From NCBI RefSeq assembly GCF_001612885.1, contig NZ_BDBH01000002.1, positions 496,016 through 560,015 on the forward strand: a stretch of 64,000 bases of DNA. The letters run 5' to 3'. Below, piece by piece: positions 60,501 to 64,000 of this stretch. Positions within the stretch are counted from its first letter, which is position 1; each line of letters opens with the position of its first letter. The position numbers and the translations under genes were made by a program. This DNA is from Nocardia harenae NBRC 108248. Lineage in GTDB: Bacteria; Actinomycetota; Actinomycetes; Mycobacteriales; Mycobacteriaceae. The notes under the pieces were generated by a model, which was not told where the DNA came from, ran no database searches, and was given only the letters and a program-made list of their open reading frames with translations.

Positions 60501-61346
60501 ATGACGACACTGAACTGGATCATCACCGGTGCTTCCAAGGGCTTCGGGCGGGCGCTCGCCGAGGCCGCGCTGGCCGCGGGCGACACCGTGGTGGCGGCGG
60601 TGCGCAACCCGGACAGCATCGCCGACCTGGCGGGCGACGCCCTGCTTCCGGTCCGGCACGATGCCCGCGACACCGCCGCCGCGGCCACCCTGGTCGACGC
60701 CGCCCTCGAGCGGTTCGGCCGGCTCGACGTGCTGGTGAACAACGCGGGCCGCGGGCTGATCGGCGCCGTCGAGGAGGTCGGCGACGCGCAGCTGCGCGAC
60801 CTCATGGACCTGCATCTCTTCGGCCCCGCCGCGCTGGTCCGCGCCGCGCTGCCTGCGCTGCGCGCGCGGCGCGGCGGCACCATCGTGCAGATGAGCAGCC
60901 AGGGCGGGCGGATCTCGTTCCCCGGTGTCTCCGCCTACAGCGCCTCCAAGTTCGCGCTGGAGGGCTGGTCCGAGGCGCTCGCCGCCGAGGTCGCGCCGTT
61001 CGGGATCAGGGTGCTGCTGGTGGAGCCGAGCCGCTTCCGCACCGCCTTCAACGCCGAGCTCGAGTTCACCGAGGTGGCGGCCGAGTACCGGGACGCGCTC
61101 GCCGCGATGCGCGCCGATATGGCCGGGGTGGACGGCGCACAGGAGGGTGATCCGGCACAGGCCGCGGCCATCATCGTGCGGCTCGCGCACAGCGAGGAGG
61201 TGCCGCTGCGGCTGCCGCTCGGCGGGGAGGCCGTGGAACGGCTCACCGCGGGGTACCGTCGCGACCTCGCCGAGGTCGAGCGCTGGGCCGAGACCGCCCG
61301 CAGCGCCGATTTCGCCGACGCCGCTCCCGCCGTCCGCCCGTTCTAA
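60501..61346 (+). CDS. Short-chain dehydrogenase/reductase
   Basis: This 281-aa classical SDR has the NAD(P)-binding TGASKGFGRAL (9-19), NNAGRG, catalytic Ser in VQMSSQGG and Tyr-x-x-x-Lys in SAYSASKFALEG, followed by PSRFRTAF. The sequence type resembles SDRs that act on hydroxysteroids or other alcohols and are paired with MerR regulators. The ATG at 60501 has no Shine-Dalgarno and fits a leaderless transcript. The MerR gene starts 9 nt after its stop. Confidence 0.92.
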   Translation: MTTLNWIITGASKGFGRALAEAALAAGDTVVAAVRNPDSIADLAGDALLPVRHDARDTAAAATLVDAALERFGRLDVLVNNAGRGLIGAVEEVGDAQLRDLMDLHLFGPAALVRAALPALRARRGGTIVQMSSQGGRISFPGVSAYSASKFALEGWSEALAAEVAPFGIRVLLVEPSRFRTAFNAELEFTEVAAEYRDALAAMRADMAGVDGAQEGDPAQAAAIIVRLAHSEEVPLRLPLGGEAVERLTAGYRRDLAEVERWAETARSADFADAAPAVRPF

Positions 61347-61349
61347 ACT
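61344..61349 (+). promoter_or_regulatory. -10 element TAAACT for the MerR gene
   Basis: TAAACT overlaps the SDR stop region and ends 6 nt before the MerR ATG, suggesting an additional leaderless promoter for the regulator. Confidence 0.45.
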
Positions 61350-61355
61350 GAACCG

Positions 61356-61826
61356 ATGGCGACCGACGAACTCATGGACCGGGCGCTGAGCATGCTCGGC
61401 GACGAGGACGACGCCGCGGCCTCGATCGAGGTGCTGCACCGCCTGGCCGAGGCGAGCGAGCCCGCGCAGCCGCTGTCCATCGCGGAGGTGGCCGAGCTGC
61501 TCGACATCTCGCCGCACACGCTGCGCTACTACGAGCGCGCCGGGCTGGTCGAGGTCGGCCGGGACAGCGCCGGCTATCGCCGCTACGACGCCGAGGCCAT
61601 CCGCAGGCTGGTCTTCATCACCCGGATGCGGCTCTCCGGCATGCCCATGCGCGACCTGCAGCACTACGTCCGGCTGGTCGACACCGGCGAGGACACGGTG
61701 CCGGAGCGGCTCGACATGCTGCTCGAGCACCGCGACACCATCCGCCGCCGCATCCGCGAGCTCACCCTCTCGCTGGCCGCCACCGAGTACAAGATCGCGA
61801 CCTACGGCGGGCGCGCCGGGTCATAG
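61356..61826 (+). CDS. MerR family transcriptional regulator
   Basis: This 156-aa MerR protein has the winged helix-turn-helix at residues 48-85 (SIAEVAELLDISPHTLRYYE, RAGLVEVGRDSAGYRRYDAE) and a dimerisation helix (PERLDMLLEHRDTIRRRIRE) after RLVFITRMRLSGMPMRDL. An N-terminal extension of 45 residues (ATDELMDRALSMLGDEDDA) is unusual for MerR proteins. There is no C-terminal Cys cluster, so it is not a metal or SoxR-type sensor. It likely controls its own operon through the 16-bp palindrome at 60468. It ends 6 nt into the convergent sigma factor gene. Confidence 0.9.
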   Translation: MATDELMDRALSMLGDEDDAAASIEVLHRLAEASEPAQPLSIAEVAELLDISPHTLRYYERAGLVEVGRDSAGYRRYDAEAIRRLVFITRMRLSGMPMRDLQHYVRLVDTGEDTVPERLDMLLEHRDTIRRRIRELTLSLAATEYKIATYGGRAGS

Positions 61827-62954
61827 CCGTCCGCGTAGCTCGGCGGCCCGGCGGGTGAGGTGGTCGCGCTCGGCCAGGATGTGCGCGGCGCCGGCGGCCT
61901 CGACGTACAGCCGCACGGCGGTGGCGAGGTCGCCTGCCCGCTCGTGCAGGTAGGCGGCGGAGGCGAGGTAGCGGGGAAGCGCGGGATCCAGCTCGGCGAG
62001 CGCGGCCAGCCCGGCCCGCGGGCCGTCCGCCGCACCGAGCGCGACCGCGCGGTTCAGCCGCACCACCGGGCTGCCGGTGAGCCGGACCAGCTCGTCGTAC
62101 CACTCGACGATCTGCACCCAGTCGGTCTCGCCTGCGGTCTGCGCGTCCGCGTGCAGCGCCGCGATGGCGGCCTGAGCCTGGAATTCGCCGAGCCGGTCGC
62201 GAGCCAGTGCGGCCTGCAGGATATCGATCCCCTCGGCGATCAGCGGGCGCTGCCAGCGGCTCCGGTCCTGCTCGGCGAGCGGGACCAGGCTGCCGTCCGG
62301 GCTGGTGCGGGCCGGTCGCCGCGCGTGATGCAGCAGGAACAGCGCCAGCAGCCCGGCGACCTCGGGATCGTCGCTGATCGCGGCGAGCTGCCGCGCCAGC
62401 CGGATGGCCTCCGCCGCGAGGTCGACATCGCCGCTGTACCCCTCGTTGAACACCAGGTACAGCACCCGGAGCACGGTGCCGAGATCGCCGGGGCTGTCCA
62501 GCCGGACCCCGCTGACCGTGCGCTTGGCGCGGCTGATCCGCTGCGCCATGGTCGCCTCCGGCACCAGGTACGCCCGCGCGATCTGCGCGGTGGTGAGGCC
62601 GCCGACCGCGCGCAGCGTGAGCGCCACCGCCGAGGCCGGGGTCAGCTTCGGGTGCGCGCACAGGAAGTAGAGCCGCAGCGTCTCGTCGGTGCTCGCCGCG
62701 GGCCCCGGCTCCGGCTCGTCGAACACCATGACCTCCCGGTTGCGCCGGGCGGCGTCCGAGCGGGCGAGGTCGAGGAAGCAGCGCCATGCCGTGGTGATGA
62801 GCCAGCCCTTCGGGTCGGCGGGCGGCTTGGCCTGCCAGGTGCCGAGCGCGCGGATGAGCGCCTCCTGCACCGCGTCCTCGGCCGTCGCGAAATCCGCTCC
62901 CCGGTGCACCAGCGCCGCCAGCACACCGGGGATCAGCTCGCGGAGCTCGGTCAT
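61821..62954 (-). CDS. ECF42-type RNA polymerase sigma factor with C-terminal extension
   Basis: This 377-aa protein has sigma region 2 (LVHRGADFATAEDAVQEALI, WLITTAWRCFLDLAR) in residues 15-75, region 4 (LRAVGGLTTAQIARAYLV, ATMAQRISRAKRTV) in 110-160, and a 200-residue TPR-like helical extension (LFLLHHARRPARTSPDG, YDELVRLTGSPVVRLNRAVAL, YLASAAYLHERAGDLATAVR). This architecture, next to a DGPF/YCII protein, is the ECF42 group, which has no classical anti-sigma factor; the extension is thought to control activity. The ATG at 62954 overlaps the DGPF stop. Confidence 0.92.
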   Translation of the reverse strand: MTELRELIPGVLAALVHRGADFATAEDAVQEALIRALGTWQAKPPADPKGWLITTAWRCFLDLARSDAARRNREVMVFDEPEPGPAASTDETLRLYFLCAHPKLTPASAVALTLRAVGGLTTAQIARAYLVPEATMAQRISRAKRTVSGVRLDSPGDLGTVLRVLYLVFNEGYSGDVDLAAEAIRLARQLAAISDDPEVAGLLALFLLHHARRPARTSPDGSLVPLAEQDRSRWQRPLIAEGIDILQAALARDRLGEFQAQAAIAALHADAQTAGETDWVQIVEWYDELVRLTGSPVVRLNRAVALGAADGPRAGLAALAELDPALPRYLASAAYLHERAGDLATAVRLYVEAAGAAHILAERDHLTRRAAELRGRL

Positions 62955-63361
62955 CACTCCGCGGTGGGGCCGTGCGCGGTCATCAGCGGCCGGATCTCCA
63001 GCCACTCCTGGATCGGGATGCCGTCTTTGCCCGGCGCCGCGGAGAGCTCGCCCGCCAGCTCCAGCGCGCGGTCGTAGGAGTCCACGTCGATGATCATCCA
63101 GCCCGCGATCAGATCCTTGGTCTCGGCGAACGGGCCGTCGGTGACCGGCGGCCTGCCCGGCCCGTCCGAGCGCACCCAGGTACCGGTCGCGGTGAGCGAC
63201 TGCGAATCCACGTACTCGCCGTCGCGCTCCAGCCGGGCCGCGAAATCCTCCATGTACCGCACGTGCGCCGTGATCTCCTCCGGCGTCCACCGGTCCATGG
63301 GCACGTCGTGCACCGAGGCGGGGGCGCCGCGGTAGTGCTTCAGCAGCAGGTACTTGGCCAT
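62954..63361 (-). CDS. DGPF/YCII domain protein, ECF42 partner
   Basis: This 135-aa protein starts MAKYLLLKHYRG and contains VTDGPFAETKDLIAGWMIID, the DGPF motif that defines the partners of ECF42 sigma factors. The dimeric alpha-beta barrel YCII fold is expected, with a C-terminal EWLEIRPLM. It lies directly upstream of the sigma gene and overlaps it by 1 nt (TGATG), so they are co-translated. In Streptomyces such genes are ECF42 targets. Confidence 0.9.
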   Translation of the reverse strand: MAKYLLLKHYRGAPASVHDVPMDRWTPEEITAHVRYMEDFAARLERDGEYVDSQSLTATGTWVRSDGPGRPPVTDGPFAETKDLIAGWMIIDVDSYDRALELAGELSAAPGKDGIPIQEWLEIRPLMTAHGPTAE

Positions 63362-63433
63362 GTCGTGCTCCTTCGTTCGGTTCGTGTACCCCTGGGACGG
63401 AGCGGCCCGCGCGTTCTCGACATCGCCGGGCGA

Positions 63434-63439
63434 TATTTT
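63434..63439 (+). promoter_or_regulatory. -10 element TATTTT for the VOC gene
   Basis: TATTTT ends 6 nt before the ATG at 63446, consistent with a leaderless transcript in the divergent region with the DGPF gene. Confidence 0.5.
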
Positions 63440-63445
63440 CTCCGG

Positions 63446-63883
63446 ATGGCGATCCAACGCATGGACAACGTGCTCATCGTGGTCGAAGATCTCGACGCCG
63501 TCATCGGCTTCTTCGTCGAACTGGGGATGGAGCTGGCGAACCGCGGCCCCGCCGAGGGGCGCTGGGTGGAGCGGATCATCGGGCTCGACGACGTCCGGCA
63601 GGAGGTCGCCACGCTGCGCACCCCCGACGGGCACGGCAAGGTCGAACTCGCGCAGTTCCACGCCCCGGCCGCCCGGCGCAGCACCCCCGTCGACGCGCCG
63701 ACCAACACGCTCGGCCTCCGCCGCATCATGTTCGCCGTCGACGACATCGACGACACCGTCGCCCGGCTCAGCGCCCGCGGCGCCGAACTCGTCGGCACCA
63801 TCGAGCGCTATGAGCAGCTCTTCCGCCTCTGCTACCTGCGCGGGCCGGAGGGGATCGTGGTCGGGCTGGCGGAGGAGCTCTAG
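63446..63883 (+). CDS. VOC family (glyoxalase-like) protein
   Basis: This 145-aa protein has two beta-alpha-beta-beta-beta modules of the vicinal-oxygen-chelate fold: AIQRMDNVLIVVEDLDAVIG near the start and GLRRIMFAVDDIDDTVARLSARGAELVG in the second half (given in part). The GPEGIVVGLAEEL end carries the usual metal-ligand Glu region. Similar proteins bind metals or detoxify antibiotics or methylglyoxal; no substrate can be named. Its TAG stop overlaps the dnaB stop in a shared CTAG. Confidence 0.88.
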   Translation: MAIQRMDNVLIVVEDLDAVIGFFVELGMELANRGPAEGRWVERIIGLDDVRQEVATLRTPDGHGKVELAQFHAPAARRSTPVDAPTNTLGLRRIMFAVDDIDDTVARLSARGAELVGTIERYEQLFRLCYLRGPEGIVVGLAEEL

Positions 63884-64000
63884 CCCCTGGCCATATCCAC
63901 GAACCGGCTCAGGTGCAGCTGGTGCGCCACCGTGATGGTCGCGGTCGGGCCGTTGCGGTGCTTGCCGAGGATCAGGTCCGCCTCGCCGCCGCGCGGGTCG
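63880..64000 (-). CDS. dnaB: Replicative DNA helicase DnaB, C-terminal end (5' part outside window)
   Basis: The visible 39 residues read GGEADLILGKHRNGPT, then ITVAHQLHLSRFVDM, ending ARG, the diagnostic C-terminus of DnaB (KHRNGPTG and HxxxSRF). DnaB is the hexameric helicase of the replication fork. The gene is cut by the window edge, so any intein or N-terminal domain cannot be judged. Its stop overlaps the VOC stop in CTAG. Confidence 0.9.
   Translation of the reverse strand, partial: DPRGGEADLILGKHRNGPTATITVAHQLHLSRFVDMARG

Overview
The window looks like a chromosomal segment of a Nocardia-like actinomycete (Mycobacteriales/Corynebacteriales). GC is very high, GTG starts are common, and several genes appear leaderless. 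The gene content is typical of mycolic-acid bacteria: an mce operon, a mycobacterial-type Sdh1 succinate dehydrogenase, DinB2, FadD5, a wax ester synthase/DGAT, a FAAL-PKS pair, and a DUF5753/DUF397 pair. The genus assignment is inference from content, not from a marker gene. I saw no rRNA, tRNA, CRISPR, insertion sequence or phage genes, and the whole window reads as native chromosome.

Layout. 0-5.1 kb: 3' part of an mce operon (mceC partial, mceD, mceE, mceF with 4-nt overlaps, then an Mce-associated membrane protein). 5.3-9.8 kb: RNase HI, an SRPBCC protein, a secreted or membrane hypothetical, a frameshifted TIGR03084-type gene, and a DUF445 membrane protein with an intrinsic terminator. 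9.9-16.9 kb: dienelactone hydrolase, LLM flavin monooxygenase, lon behind a HAIR-like (HspR) operator, dinB2, and an acuI-type reductase. 16.9-25.4 kb: ABC exporter behind a MerR/SoxR-like promoter, divergent YdiJ-like FAD/Fe-S dehydrogenase, a 34-aa ORF, TetR, AlkA-type glycosylase, DUF5753/DUF397 regulators, and a small membrane protein. 25.4-28.9 kb: sdh operon. 29.2-34.6 kb: thiolase-fold protein lacking all catalytic residues, a small hypothetical, alpha/beta hydrolase, AAA ATPase with winged helix, NlpC/P60 hydrolase, S4 RNA-binding protein. 34.6-42.7 kb: lipid/polyketide locus ACP-PKS-FAAL with a divergent metallo-beta-lactamase-fold hydrolase. 42.8-45.7 kb: nitronate monooxygenase and FadD5. 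45.8-54.1 kb: four consecutive kinase-fold proteins (two Ser/Thr kinases, a flippase with a degenerate kinase-like domain, an ABC1/UbiB kinase). 54.2-63.9 kb: GntR, Rv1533-like NMO, WS/DGAT, methyltransferase, FAD oxidoreductase, DUF1295 (steroid 5-alpha-reductase-like fold), SDR, MerR, ECF42 sigma with a DGPF protein, VOC protein, and the 3' end of dnaB.

How it fits together. Much of the window is lipid or steroid handling: Mce import, FadD5 activation, FAAL/PKS synthesis, WS/DGAT storage, and a DUF1295-oxidoreductase-methyltransferase operon. Two nearly identical boxes at 56.2 and 60.4 kb match the KstR (sterol catabolism repressor) consensus and tie the Rv1533-like NMO to the DUF1295 operon. 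The SDR-MerR pair has a textbook MerR promoter, a 16-bp palindrome between -35 and -10 elements 19 bp apart. The most novel leads are the compact ACP-PKS-FAAL operon without a thioesterase, the catalytically empty thiolase, the Gln14 steric-gate variant of DinB2, and the two MerR-type promoters.
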